From Symbiodinium natans (Eukaryota > Sar > Dinophyceae > Suessiales > Symbiodiniaceae): a stretch of DNA of 64,000 nt. The DNA is taken from positions 802,501-866,500 of the forward strand of contig CAJNDS010002501.1 of the NCBI GenBank assembly GCA_905221605.1, given 5' to 3'. The position numbers and the translations under genes are program-made. Shown here piece by piece: positions 24,901 to 30,349 of the stretch (positions within the stretch are counted from its first letter, which is position 1; every line of letters starts with the position of its first letter). The notes under the pieces were generated by a model. It had not been told where the DNA came from and ran no database searches. It saw nothing but the letters and a program-made list of their open reading frames with translations.

Positions 24901-27042
24901 CCCTGAACCCTAACCCCAAAACCCAAAACCGTACAACCCTAGACCCCTTAAACTCGAAAAGTCAGCAAGAAACCTGCGATCCTCGCGTCCCAGGCGCCTC
25001 CACTTCCGGAGGAGGCCCCGCCGCCTCTGCCCCCAGGCGCACCGCCACCGCCGGGCGCCCTGGGGGGTCAGTATAGGGTTTAGGGTTTAGGGGTTGGGGT
25101 TTAGGGTTTAGGGCTTGGGGTTTAGGGTTTAGGGTTTAGGATTTAGGGTTTAGGAGTTCAGGAGTACAGGATTTTTGAAACCTTGAGGTCTGTAGGGTTT
25201 TAGGACGTTTTAGGGTGGTCTTTAGGGTCTTAGGGATGTTTTCGGGGTTTAGGATGGTTTAGGAGTTCAGGGTTTTGGAACCTCTTTGGGGGCTCCAGAT
25301 TTGCCATTGTCAACCGCCGTGAGTTGCAGCAGCATCGGTCAATCATGGGACTGCGTGCTTTGAAGACGGTGTCAGGTTGTGCAGGCGCTTTGTGTTAGGC
25401 CAGTCAACCATTCCCAAAGTGTGGGAATCTACAGAGCGCCATGTTGCCCTAAACCCTAAACCCTAAACCCTAAACCCTAAACCCTAAACCCTAAACCCTA
25501 AACCCTAAACCCTAAACCCTAAACCCTAAACCCTAAACCCTAAACCCTAAACCCTAAACCCTAAACCCTAAACCCTAAACCCTAAACCCTAAACCCTAAA
25601 CCCTAAACCCTAAACCCTAAACCCTAAACCCTGAACCCTAACCCTAAACCCTAAACCCTAAACCCCTAAAACCCTAAGCCCTAAGCCCTGAACCCTGAAC
25701 AACCCTAACCCTAAACCCTAAAGCTAAGCCTAACCCTCAACCCTATGTGTCACGACCCCCCCCCCCCCCCCCCCCCCCCCCCCAAGCCCGAAGTGCTCAG
25801 CTTGTGAGGCTCGAGGAAGCAAAGTGATCCGGATCTGGGGAGACACAGCTGGAGATGTCTTGAGACGAAACCTGCTAATTCTTGCTACTATTTGATGATG
25901 ATGGTCATTATTCAGCAGAAAAGGCTAAGTCTTTCAAGCAGGCTTCACCGACAAACATCTTCTCAAGATGGGCCTGGGCCGTGCCTCAGCGCAAGATCCA
26001 TGCGCGAAGTGGGGAAAAGGGCGGGTGAGTCTTTCGAGTTATTGTTCCAAGGCTTCCTTATTTAGTAGGAAGAATTGTAAACGCTTGCGCGCGCCGCCTC
26101 GGCAGCCGGGCCGGCCCCAGGAGCGCCCCCAACCTCCCCCCGGCTTGTTAATTTAAGTCGAGCAAGTTTGCAACAAAGCACGCGTATATGTTGGAAAACC
26201 GTGATGCCAGCATTGTGTGTGCCATTGCGGATGGGGGGGTTGGGGGGGGGGGGGGTTTTGAGGCACTCCCCCTGTAGGAGCCACCGACAGACGGGACCCT
26301 CCGCAGCATCGGTTTGCAGCTCCTCCAAGGGATTGGGGGGGGTCCCACATGGCGGGGGGGGGGGGGGGGGTGGCGTCAGAAAATTTTGCATGGGGGGAAG
26401 GGTTGGGTTAGGGGGAAGCAGGCCCGATCCGGGTCTGCTTGTTCCAGACGCTTACTTGCTTAGGGGCTTTGATTGCCAAAAGCCCTTATCACCCCTAAGT
26501 TGAACTGTGCACCAGTTCCATCCCCAGCCCGTAGCATCGAAAGCTGAGTCTGAATCGCATGATGGGGTTCGGGAAATTTAGGGTTCAGGGTTTCGGAATT
26601 TTGGGGGTTGGGGTTTAGGATCTTTAGGGGTTTAGAGGTTTAGGGTGTACTGTTCAGGGCAGGGGATCTTGCTGAGTGTCACGGTTTAAGCTGAGATCGA
26701 GAAACGGATGCTAAGACTAACCAGAGATCCTAGCAAGTTAAACGCGCCCCTCCTCCCCCCCCCCCCCCCCCGGTAAGAACCGAAGACGTATAAGCAGTGA
26801 TTCCTTTGCTTCGGTGTTCATCTGAGAAGCTTTCCGGGCCCTGGCTTTGGGATCCCTAAACCCTAAACCCTAAACCCTAAACCCTAAACCCTAAACCCTA
26901 AACCCTAAACCCCAAGCCCTAAACCCTAAACCCTAAACCTAAGGCCTGAGGGAGAGCAGTGGATGCCGGCAGCTGCTCGGCCCAAGCTTGTACAGACGCC
27001 TGTTGCCGGTCAGCTCCCGCCGCAGAGGCTCTCCACATCCTA
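895..27042 (+). CDS. Ankyrin-repeat / PRP4-like kinase fusion gene (5' partial, about 35 exons)
   Basis: Seen: about twenty ankyrin exons (895-12087) are followed by exons with kinase motifs in the right order: HCDVKPDN (12361-12440), DFGTAR (13096-13161), YRAPE (14527-14568), YELIVGR (15925-16014), and RRLDVDPSKRLT (22118-22179 joined to 23947-24003). The last ankyrin exon ends GG|GTAAAA at 12087; the first kinase exon starts after GTAG at 12361, and the join keeps frame. Known: KLCDFG, YRAPE and the LLDxxLxxDPxKR block are typical of PRP4/DYRK kinases of the CMGC group, which act on splicing factors. Inferred: one protein with ankyrin repeats, a kinase C-lobe and a proline-rich tail. Odd: no N-lobe exon (Gly loop, VAxK) was found. 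The alternative is an ankyrin gene stopping at TAA 12089-12091 beside a broken kinase gene. The true 3' end is uncertain (stops at 26156 or 27042). Confidence 0.5.
1017..1370 (-). repeat. Eight-base variant array CCCTTAGA
   Basis: About forty units of CCCTTAGA with frequent changes (CCCTTGGA, CCCTAGTCG). The added T makes an 8-base period unlike neighbouring heptamer arrays. Confidence 0.8.
1488..1605 (+). repeat. Minisatellite with embedded telomere motif
   Basis: Four tandem units of about 30 bases (GGGTTGAGGGTAAGAAGTTT then TTGTTTTGG). Each holds one TTGAGGG or TTTAGGG. Confidence 0.85.
1931..2011 (+). CDS. Exon: ankyrin repeat
   Basis: After a TTACAG acceptor the frame reads CSEDRGLTALVAATEVG and then SVAIATLLLE, the TxLxxA and LLLE core of an ankyrin repeat. 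A GA donor (GAG|GACGGC) followed by the acceptor at 2620 gives TLLLE-AGADKNLAD in phase 0. Confidence 0.6.
2621..2698 (+). CDS. Exon: ankyrin repeat
   Basis: Reads AGADKNLADSFGATALSVAC then EGRFVQ, with a CAG|GTCAGG donor. It joins the next exon (VARLLLAAHADVNK) in phase 0. A TTTAGGG array starts ten bases after the donor. Confidence 0.65.
2785..2888. mobile_element. M2 inverted-repeat element
   Basis: ATAGGGGGGTCGGAATAATT on the left and ACCATTCAGGCCCCCTCTA on the right form an inverted repeat; TTAAC flanks both sides. Related pieces lie at 2415-2525 and 2570-2602. Confidence 0.65.
3413..3454 (+). CDS. Exon: ankyrin repeat
   Basis: Reads VARLLLAAHADVNK after an AACAG acceptor. The donor is of GC type (AAG|GCGAAG), leading in phase 0 into AKLQGEAPLLTAC. 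Preceded by CCCTAAA and followed by TTTAGGG arrays. Confidence 0.65.
3693..3818. mobile_element. M3 element, diverged
   Basis: CTAGCTTAAGAACCC at the left and GGGTTTTCTTAGGCAATTAG at the right form an imperfect inverted repeat. Confidence 0.5.
3932..4102 (-). repeat. CCCTAGA/CCCTAAA array
   Basis: About 22 heptamers, the first half mostly CCCTAGA. Ends 15 bases before the ankyrin exon at 4118. Confidence 0.85.
4118..4216 (+). CDS. Exon: ankyrin repeat
   Basis: Reads AKLQGEAPLLTACRTGMDS followed by IVHLLLQAMANLDQ. The GC donor (CAG|GCCACT) joins the next exon in phase 0 as NLDQ-ANDNGESPLYHA, a canonical repeat boundary. Confidence 0.65.
4487..4532 (+). CDS. Exon: ankyrin repeat, first half
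   Basis: Reads ANDNGESPLYHAAKQ after TCGCAG. GC donor in phase 1 (G|GCCTGG); the acceptor at 4814 completes KQGHVECARILLEAGA. Confidence 0.65.
4815..4920 (+). CDS. Exon: ankyrin repeat
   Basis: Reads HVECARILLEAGALTDHCSC and then GGTPLFIA. The right boundary is approximate; the frame stays open to about 4958, where an M2 inverted-repeat element has begun. No good successor exon was found until 6146, so one or more exons may be missing or decayed here. Confidence 0.55.
4940..5046. mobile_element. M2 inverted-repeat element
   Basis: CTATAGGTTGTCGGAATGAT...GTTATTCAGGCCCCTATA, same layout as 2785-2888. Confidence 0.65.
5325..5394. mobile_element. M2 element, reverse orientation, partial
   Basis: GGGAATACTATTTGTAGTTC and TTCCGACCCCTA are the reverse complement of the M2 left end; the other end is replaced by a T/G run. 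Confidence 0.55.
6146..6193 (+). CDS. Exon: ankyrin repeat fragment
   Basis: Reads EATILLEHGAGKKMT after an AGCAG acceptor, the second helix of an ankyrin repeat. The frame stays open to 6297, so the 3' boundary is uncertain and its link to neighbouring exons was not resolved. Confidence 0.4.
6548..6660 (-). repeat. CCCTAAA/CCCTGAA array
   Basis: Heptamers precede the ankyrin exon at 6686; the matching TTTAGGG array follows at 6748-6865. Confidence 0.8.
6686..6748 (+). CDS. Exon: ankyrin repeat
   Basis: Reads QDRLLCAAARTGHLQ and VCLLLE after CTCAG. An alternative GT donor after HLQ would join MKSAEVASRLLEAHADAW of the next exon in phase. Flanked by CCCTAAA (left) and TTTAGGG (right) arrays. 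Confidence 0.55.
7313..7379 (+). CDS. Exon: ankyrin repeat with a telomere-type donor
   Basis: Reads MKSAEVASRLLEAHADAWIA then RD. The donor is G|GTTTAGGG, a telomere heptamer. The acceptor GAAG at 7767 restores RD-EGPLTEACAYGRL in phase 1. The intron contains an M4 element directly after the heptamer. Confidence 0.65.
7386..7523. mobile_element. M4 inverted-repeat element
   Basis: CCCCTACTACCCCCC at the left and GGGGGTAGTAGGG at the right, with TTAATTATGG / AGGTTATTTAAG inside. It lies in the ankyrin intron that begins at 7380. Confidence 0.7.
7768..7829 (+). CDS. Exon: ankyrin repeat
   Basis: Reads EGPLTEACAYGRLDMVHMLL and Q. GC donor (CAG|GCTTGG) in phase 0; followed by about 200 bases of TTGAGGG/TTCAGGG repeats. 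Confidence 0.65.
7831..8035 (+). repeat. TTGAGGG / TTCAGGG array
   Basis: About 28 heptamers of two variants in separate runs, starting at the 3' border of the ankyrin exon 7768-7829. Confidence 0.85.
8643..8672 (+). CDS. Exon: ankyrin repeat fragment
   Basis: Reads ARADVNGRAE after CCTGAG. It joins the previous exon in phase 0 as LLQ-ARADVNG. The donor is uncertain. Confidence 0.45.
8777..8910 (+). CDS. Exon: ankyrin repeat
   Basis: Reads TTQACQYGHLEVARLMIEAR, then ANVQQCTLDGMDSLIEACRG and GYLE. GC donor (GAG|GCAGCG) joins VVHLLLEAR of the next exon in phase 0. Confidence 0.7.
9298..9330 (+). CDS. Exon: ankyrin helix
   Basis: Reads VVHLLLEARS after a TCCGCAG acceptor and completes GYLE-VVHLLLEA. 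The 3' boundary is approximate. Confidence 0.55.
9709..9756 (+). CDS. Exon: ankyrin repeat
   Basis: Reads MAVYGETPLSEASRY with a GT donor in phase 1 (G|GTCACC), which joins HAEVVRLLLGR as RYGHAEVV. Confidence 0.6.
9966..10001 (+). CDS. Exon: ankyrin helix
   Basis: Reads HAEVVRLLLGR after CCTAG; donor AGAG|GTGGGG in phase 1. Lies between a CCCTAAA array (9838-9942) and a TTTAGGG array (10050-10170). Confidence 0.6.
10050..10170 (+). repeat. TTTAGGG/TTTGGGG alternating array
   Basis: Seventeen heptamers, with TTTGGGG and TTTAGGG alternating in the first half, a 14-base higher-order unit. Confidence 0.8.
10536..10603 (+). CDS. Exon: ankyrin repeat
   Basis: Reads APVDGAPVKPPLAAAAGWGH and VE, with GC donor GAG|GCAGGG. 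Phase-compatible with the exons on both sides. Lies between CCCTAAA (left) and TTTAGGG (right) arrays. Confidence 0.6.
10801..10833 (+). CDS. Exon: ankyrin helix
   Basis: Reads VLRLLLEARAQ after TTGGCAG, GC donor CAG|GCACGG, phase 0 on both sides. Confidence 0.65.
10979..11071 (+). CDS. Exon: ankyrin repeat
   Basis: Reads VDAVLPGDAGETALSESSRY, then GHGLATRVLLE. GC donor GAG|GCAGTG. Joins the next exon as LLE-AGASVDAHGALL. Confidence 0.7.
11250..11345 (+). CDS. Exon: ankyrin repeat
   Basis: Reads AGASVDAHGALLAASGYGH, then LEVVSLLLAARAQ. GC donor CAG|GCTGGG, phase 0. Confidence 0.7.
11733..11861 (+). CDS. Possible small ORF, unrecognised
   Basis: An ATG at 11733 opens 42 codons beginning MPPTTRKRQSAAEDLK and closing at TGA 11859-11861. 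It lies in the intron between two ankyrin exons. I do not recognise it; it may be chance or part of an alternative transcript. Confidence 0.15.
   Translation: MPPTTRKRQSAAEDLKVEPQPQLKGITKPCRVVPVDILPFLS
11866..11968 (-). repeat. CCCTAAA array before ankyrin exon 11993
   Basis: About fourteen units; the opposite-strand array follows the exon at 12110-12265. Confidence 0.85.
11993..12087 (+). CDS. Exon: last ankyrin repeat before the kinase
   Basis: Reads VGLQDESGDTALAVAARHEH, then LEVVRCLVWAG. The exon either ends at the donor GG|GTAAAA (12088) or runs into TAA at 12089-12091. With splicing it joins GADVCLRYLHDIVG in frame. Confidence 0.65.
12361..12440 (+). CDS. Exon: kinase catalytic loop (HCDVKPDN)
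   Basis: Reads ADVCLRYLHDIVGIVHCDVK then PDNLLL. The catalytic Asp and the KPDN block are present; the HRD arginine is replaced by Cys, as in non-RD kinases such as PRP4 (HAD). GC donor in phase 1 joins the next exon as LLLRWDGLAVKLCDFG. Confidence 0.7.
12913..13072 (-). repeat. CCCTAAA array before the DFG exon
   Basis: A run of near-perfect units ending 23 bases before the exon; a TTTAGGG array starts at 13165, right after it. Confidence 0.85.
13096..13161 (+). CDS. Exon: kinase DFG motif
   Basis: Reads WDGLAVKLCDFGTARPSSP. KLCDFG is the Mg-binding loop in PRP4-type kinases. Lies between CCCTAAA (12913-13072) and TTTAGGG (13165-13292) arrays. Confidence 0.7.
14028..14112. repeat. TATA/CATA microsatellite
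   Basis: Alternating TATA, TACATA and GTATAT units; partly self-complementary. Confidence 0.85.
14527..14568 (+). CDS. Exon: kinase activation segment (YRAPE)
   Basis: Reads LQPLFYRAPEAMPQ, the end of the activation segment with the APE motif. Donor CAA|GTTTCA. The phase to the DFG exon was not resolved, so the upstream border may be off. Confidence 0.6.
15925..16014 (+). CDS. Exon: kinase subdomain IX
   Basis: Reads VSAEAALTIYELIVGRIYL followed by RNCHTPREA, matching the 'WSxxxTLYELxxGR' helix of CMGC kinases. The Trp would sit in the missing preceding codons. Confidence 0.55.
16235..16640 (+). repeat. Degenerate TTTATAGGG / TTTATGGGG array
   Basis: Units lengthened to 8-9 bases (GTTTATAGG) over 400 bases. 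It is a distinct variant family, also seen as CCCTATAAA at 23425-23745 and TTTATAGGG at 24320-24375. Confidence 0.75.
16864..16940 (+). CDS. Exon: probable kinase C-lobe segment
   Basis: Reads VLEEIMQLRGPARTPARPD after CAG, similar to the LKLxMxxxG helix after subdomain IX. Bracketed by CCCTAAA (16758-16858) and TTTAGGG (16968-17000). Confidence 0.45.
18077..18139 (+). CDS. Exon: probable kinase insert segment
   Basis: Reads HLEVAPGLSAAYFSAKGFHT then E. GC donor consensus GAG|GCAAGT and a TTTAGGG array immediately downstream. Assignment to the kinase is by position. Confidence 0.4.
18477..18577. mobile_element. M3 inverted-repeat element
   Basis: CTACTATTTGTTTAAGAACC on the left and GTGGTTCTCAAGCAAAC on the right. 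It interrupts an open frame of about 40 codons starting near 18347. Confidence 0.65.
18834..18907 (+). CDS. Exon: probable kinase insert segment
   Basis: Reads TRQIVDPDSYEKRPGAKNW after CCGCAG. Its VDP segment recalls the VDPVT stretch of PRP4, but this is weak. Confidence 0.4.
19057..19131 (+). CDS. Possible exon, unrecognised
   Basis: Open frame VSQHAQDGHACEQPVDHDQ after a TTCAG acceptor, bracketed by CCCTAA repeats on the left and TTTAGGG at 19138-19205. The bracketing is the main support. Confidence 0.25.
19978..20052. mobile_element. M1 inverted-repeat element
   Basis: 75 bases starting TTGGGATGTTCCCCC and ending AGAGCATCCCAA; ACTGTTAGTATAAG is in the right arm. The left arm is shortened. 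Confidence 0.7.
20234..20300 (+). CDS. Possible exon, unrecognised
   Basis: Open frame NKKTAQEQARLPSPLPAP follows a CCAG acceptor and is followed directly by a TTTAGGG array at 20307. No family recognised. Confidence 0.25.
20771..20830 (+). CDS. Possible exon, unrecognised
   Basis: Open frame NELRQPLLSNLLLKPCKKSW lies between CCCTAAA (20643-20730) and TTTGGGG repeats (20831-20890). No family recognised. Confidence 0.25.
21041..21236 (+). CDS. Possible exon, unrecognised
   Basis: After CCCTAAA repeats and a CAG acceptor an open frame of about 65 codons starts LRSFIPNLEKAKAQLSRLIG and ends at TAA near 21236. No family recognised. Confidence 0.25.
22118..22179 (+). CDS. Exon: kinase helix before subdomain XI
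   Basis: Reads PTAAEKRLRQLAELLDRRLD. The GC donor (GAT|GCTTTG) joins VDPSKRLTSAEAC at 23947 in phase 0, giving LLDRRLDVDPSKRLT, the same length as the conserved LLDxxLxLDPxKR block in PRP4 kinases. Confidence 0.65.
22872..23155 (+). repeat. Irregular repeat of GGAGACGTGGTGTGGCAAAC
   Basis: Seven to eight spaced copies of this 20-base motif (for example 22889, 22934, 22968, 23018, 23055, 23093) separated by 20-45 unrelated bases. Confidence 0.7.
23425..23745 (-). repeat. CCCTATAAA / CCCTGTAAA variant array
   Basis: About thirty units of 9 bases, a variant of the telomere heptamer with two added bases. Confidence 0.8.
23947..24003 (+). CDS. Exon: kinase subdomain XI
   Basis: Reads VDPSKRLTSAEACEMEVFQ, with the invariant Arg of subdomain XI and the helix leading to the usual HPxF. 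GC donor CAG|GCTGGG. Confidence 0.7.
24175..24240 (+). CDS. Exon: C-terminal extension after the kinase
   Basis: Reads AIRFNQEVENAFHARAEKQ after CCACAG, phase-compatible with the preceding kinase exon. Confidence 0.4.
24450..24497 (+). CDS. Exon: C-terminal extension
   Basis: Reads HPWREAVELPPTVDLQ. A GA donor (CAG|GAGGCC) would join APPLPEEAPP in phase 0. The left border is approximate. Confidence 0.4.
24567..24612. mobile_element. M1 element, right arm only
   Basis: TCCCGATTAAGGAATGTGGT continuing to GGGGGTACATCCCAA matches the M1 right arm. Confidence 0.55.
24994..25066 (+). CDS. Exon: proline-rich tail
   Basis: Reads APPLPEEAPPPLPPGAPPPP then GALG, with donor GTCAGT. Bracketed by CCCTAAA (24826-24960) and TTTAGGG (25074-25275). 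Confidence 0.5.
25445..25745 (-). repeat. Long CCCTAAA array
   Basis: 25446-25631 is about 26 perfect CCCTAAA units without interruption, followed by degenerate units and a C run of about 27 bases (25757-25783). Confidence 0.95.
26106..26156 (+). CDS. Possible terminal exon, proline-rich
   Basis: After CGGCAG the frame reads PGRPQERPQPPPGLLI and stops at TAA 26154-26156. It fits the proline-rich tail of the kinase gene but may be an alternative end. Confidence 0.35.
   Translation, partial: PGRPQERPQPPPGLLI
26959..27042 (+). CDS. Possible terminal exon
   Basis: After a GAGCAG acceptor the frame reads WMPAAARPKLVQTPVAGQLP then PQRLSTS and TAG, which falls inside the start of a TTTAGGG array. 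Bracketed by CCCTAAA (26855-26942). The stop codon is supplied by the repeat. Confidence 0.35.
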
Positions 27043-27095
27043 GGGTTTAGGGTTTAGGGTTTAGGGTTCAGGGTTTTGAAACTGATTTCATGCTT

Positions 27096-27208
27096 AGTAG
27101 CTGAATGAGTACACTTTGTTACATTGTTGGGGACATCATCATCCCCTATAGAACTGGAAGCGTACACTTTTTGGGGCTTATGCACTCAGCAACTAAGCAT
27201 GGTATGGA
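27096..27208. mobile_element. M5 inverted-repeat element
   Basis: CTTAGTAGCTGAATGAGTAC on the left and TTATGCACTCAGCAACTAAG on the right. A second copy lies at 49168-49275. Confidence 0.6.
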
Positions 27209-27379
27209 TGGTACTAAGAATGCGCATTTTGCATTTATTAAGTAGAAAATGGGTTGCCAAAGCTCTCGCAGTTACCCGGAATCCGAGTCAAGGCTACAAG
27301 GCCTTCTGCTAGCCTTATTCCTTCAAAGCCTAGCTTGCCCCCCTTAGTTACACCCGAAGCCCTGCCCTACGGTCGCCCA

Positions 27380-27473
27380 CCCAACCCTCAACCCTCAACC
27401 CTCAACCCTCAAACCCCAAACCCCAACCCCAAACCCCAAACCCTAAACCCTAAACCCTAAACCCTAAACCCCC
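27380..27473 (-). repeat. CCCTCAA/CCCTAAA array
   Basis: Precedes the Mei2-like first exon. Confidence 0.8.
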
Positions 27474-27551
27474 AACCCCCCCCCGCCCCCCACATCCCGA
27501 CAGAGAAGTTGAAGAAGCCAACAACGCAGGCCCCGGGACTCGGGGTGCAGA

Positions 27552-27612
27552 ATGTGTAAAGACGCGGCCTCGAGCGTGGAGTCCTGGCTGGAAGCCTTCA
27601 AGCAAGGCCAGG
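27552..27612 (+). CDS. Mei2-like gene exon 1
   Basis: ATG at 27552 opens MCKDAASSVESWLEAFKQGQ and leaves one base before the donor GTTTAG. The exon sits exactly between a CCCTAAA array (27380-27473) and a TTTAGGG array (27613-27765). Confidence 0.55.
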
Positions 27613-29876
27613 GTTTAGGGTTTAGGGTTTAGGGTTTAGGGTTTAGGGTTTAGGGTTTAGGGTTTAGGGTTTAGGGTTTAGGGTCTAGGGTCTAGGGTCT
27701 AGGGTTTAGGATCTAGGGTTCAGGGTTTCGGGTGTAGGGTTTAGGGTTCGGCTCCCCAGTTTTGGGCTTAGGGTGGGTTTGTTGGGGCTTCTAGCGGGCT
27801 GAGGCTGAAAGATGCAGTGTTTTGGGCCTATTGCGGGGTCCGGGTTCAGGAGGTAGTAAGGGCCCCTCGTGCAGAAAACTCGTGCAGAAGGACCAAAAAG
27901 TCACCCCGAAAGCAAGACCCAAAGCTGCAGACTACTGGGGGTTTAGGGTTTAGGGACTAGGGTCTAGGGTCTAGGGTCTCTAGGGTTCAGGGTTTAGGGT
28001 TAGGATCCGCAGCATGACCGGAGACTTGGGGAAAGGAAGTGATGGGGAGCAATTCATGGCCTAGAATGCAGCTTCATGAGGGGCTTTAGAGGCAGCTTGG
28101 GAATTTGGGGTCAAGAGCTCAATTTCCAGAAGCTTTCCTGCTTTCATTCGTGTCTCATGGGTCGGCCTCCGAACTTTTCGAACGGGGCATGCAACAATCT
28201 CCGGTAGGCCGCCGGGAGATTTTTTATAACGAGGATAGCATTTCGGAATCTTGTCTCAGAGGTTTTTAAGGGCCGTCCTAGGACAATCCATAGTATGTAG
28301 GAATCTTTTTCCGGGTATTTCAGGGCCATCCCTGAACAAACCGGGCGCCCTGACTTATAAGATGGTTGCTGGGCGGCCTCAAGTGGTCCAAGCTTCAAGC
28401 CAGCCATGGAAATTCTAGTTTAGGGTTTAGGGTTTAGGGTTTAGGGTTTAGGGTTTAGGGTTTAGGGTTTAGGGTTCAGGGTTTAGGGTTCAGGGTTTAG
28501 GGTTTAGGGTTTAGGGCTGGGATGTTCCCCCCTTGTACTAACAGTCCTTAATCGGGACTATAATAAGGGGTTGCGAGAATCCAAAATGAAGGACTGTTAG
28601 TATCAGGAGGAACATCCCAAACCTCAAGGAGGGTTCAGAAGTGGGCGGGTGTTTGGGGCAGTTTTGTGCTGACCTCCTGGCAATGTTAGGGTTCCCCTAG
28701 AAGGGAATTCCCCTGTAAAACCCTTATGTACGCCTTATATAGTCCCCATATACCTAAGTAGCCTAAATAACCCCTAAAGAACGTGCCTCGTCGTGTCCCT
28801 TGAGAAAGGTTTTTACCCTGCAAGCCATCGCGCGCTTGGGAGTGATTCGGGTTTAGGGGTTTAGGGGTTTCGGGTTTAGGGTTTAGGGTTTAGGGGCATA
28901 GGGGTTTAGGAGGGTTCAGGGTTTAAGGAGGGCTCAGGGTTTAGGGTTTAGGGGTTCAGGGTTTTCAAGGGTTCAGCAGCCCAGCTCAAGAAGAGCATGA
29001 CGCTTAACTCCCCCTGAAGGTTTCAGGCCTTAGCGTTTAACGGCCTTGGGCTCCAGGAATCTGAGACAGAGAGCCAGACATTGAAAATCGCCCCCCATCC
29101 TCGCGCAGCCAGGCTCAGACTGCTTCGTAGCTTTGGCACGCGGTCCTTTCCCGATGGAGCCAGCGAAGGCGGTAATGGACCACGGCTGGGTCGACACTGA
29201 CCCGTTCACCACGGTGATGATCCGCAGGTTGCCCGTGGAAATGACGCCCGCCAAACTCGTTGCCATGATCAACGTGATGGTCCCAGGCAAGTTCGATGTC
29301 ATCTACATGCCGTATGACCGCCGCAAGAATGTCAACATCTCCCTTGCCTTCATCAACCTCACGGACAGTAGAAGCGCCAAGGAGCTGTGCGATTACATCA
29401 ACGGTGTCAATGCTCGTAGGCAATGGACCTTGGTGGCTTGCGAAAGCAGCGTGCAGAGCCTCAGCTTCAACATGGCCTACTATGTCGCGCGCTTCGGCCG
29501 GAGCGCCATCCACGACCCGCATGCGCCATGGGTCTTCAAGGATCGGCAACGTGTGACGAGGTCTGTACTCTCGAGGGTCTATGGAGCCATACCTCCATGG
29601 GTGTACGAGGAGGCACAGAAATTCGTGCGGGCTGAGAAGGCTGAGAACAGCAGCAAAGGCGTCCATCGGCGCGCCAAAGGCCTCGTGTGGAAGCCAATCT
29701 TGAGCTCAAGCGGAGAAGAAGGTGTGGGGCTGGCCAAGTGCGATTCCGCTTGGGAGACACCCTTGCCCAGCATCAGGGATCACATCCTCGTGCGCTATCA
29801 CCCTGACTTGCTTCTCCATGACGGCTTGGCTGAGCAGCTTCTCGTGGAGCACGGCGAGCTCCTCATCAGCTGCTGA
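27552..29876 (+). CDS. Mei2-like RRM protein, two exons, 274 codons
   Basis: Seen: exon 1 (27552-27612) starts MCKDAASSVESWLEAF and ends CAGG|GTTTAGGG; exon 2 (29113-29876) follows CCAG|GC and runs to TGA. The join is in phase (61+764 bases). Residues about 55-155 hold TTVMIRRLP, FDVIYMPYD, NVSLAFINL-like strands and a conserved VACESSVQ, the pattern of the C-terminal RRM of Mei2 proteins. Known: Mei2-like RRMs bind RNA, and in yeast and plants act in meiosis and development; the family is expanded in dinoflagellates. Inferred: RNA-binding protein. The rest (KGLVWKPIL...) is Mei2-like C-terminal sequence. The donor is part of a telomere array. An intervening exon cannot be excluded; ATG 29154 is the fallback start. 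Confidence 0.7.
27613..27765 (+). repeat. TTTAGGG array at the 5' end of the Mei2-like intron
   Basis: About 21 units; the first GTTTAG is the inferred splice donor. Confidence 0.9.
28225..28335. repeat. M6 dispersed repeat (dimeric)
   Basis: The unit GGAATCTT..TCAGAGG..TTTAAGGGCC occurs twice, separated by ACAATCCATAGTATGTA. A homologous dimer lies at 31808-31917. Confidence 0.6.
28423..28516 (+). repeat. TTTAGGG array abutting an M1 element
   Basis: Thirteen units end exactly where the M1 inverted repeat (CTGGGATGTTCC) begins. Confidence 0.9.
28517..28620. mobile_element. M1 inverted-repeat element
   Basis: CTGGGATGTTCCCC...TACTAACAGTCCTTAAT on the left pairs with GACTGTTAGTATC...GGAACATCCCAA on the right. 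Confidence 0.75.
29113..29876 (+). CDS. Mei2-like gene exon 2 (RRM)
   Basis: Long open exon free of telomere repeats with high GC3, holding the whole RRM (about 29190-29480) and the C-terminus ending LVEHGELLISC. A duplicated 25-base unit follows the stop (29878-29927). Confidence 0.8.
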
Positions 29877-29877
29877 G

Positions 29878-29927
29878 TATTCTGATCCCAATGATCTAAA
29901 ACAATTCTGATTCCAATGATCTAAAAC
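29878..29927 (+). repeat. 25-base tandem duplication after the Mei2-like stop
   Basis: ATTCTGATCCCAATGATCTA AAACA occurs twice, the second copy with one change. Confidence 0.85.
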
Positions 29928-30129
29928 GCTTCGCCAGAATGGCGCGGCAGAGAGAGAGAGAGAGAGAGAGAATGATCTAAACATTTCTGATTCCACCTGA
30001 AATAATCTGAAGAAGCCTGATTCCATCTGAAATATTCTGAAGGAACCATACGTAGGTGGTGCCCAATGTGTCCAAGCCACGAGCCCAAGGTGCCTGGGTT
30101 GTGATCGCAGTATACTGCAGTACCATGCA

Positions 30130-30235
30130 CTACTATTTGCTTAAGTACCCCAAAAGAATATAACATATTTATCCCCATATTACCCGGAATAAGGAAGATT
30201 GTTTTATATATTTTTTTGGGGGGTTCTTAAACCAT
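30130..30235. mobile_element. M3 inverted-repeat element
   Basis: CTACTATTTGCTTAAGTACC...GGGGGGTTCTTAAACCA. Confidence 0.65.
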
Positions 30236-30349
30236 TACCCCGTAGTTGCTTCAGGGCCGATGGCTAGCACGCAGAGGGCATGCAAAGCTCCTGCCTGCTT
30301 CTTCACACCGCCCTCCGGAAGGTACACAGCTCAGCATCCCTGAACTTAA

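Larger units (their letters stand above)
27613..29112 (+). other. Intron of the Mei2-like gene
   Basis: 1500 bases beginning as a TTTAGGG array, carrying an M6 repeat (28225-28335), a second TTTAGGG array (28423-28516) that abuts an M1 hairpin element (28517-28620), and variant TTTAGGG repeats to 28980. No coding signal was seen inside. Confidence 0.5.

Noticed and set aside
29115-29666. 183-codon minus-strand open frame
   Set aside because: Antisense shadow of the Mei2-like RRM exon.
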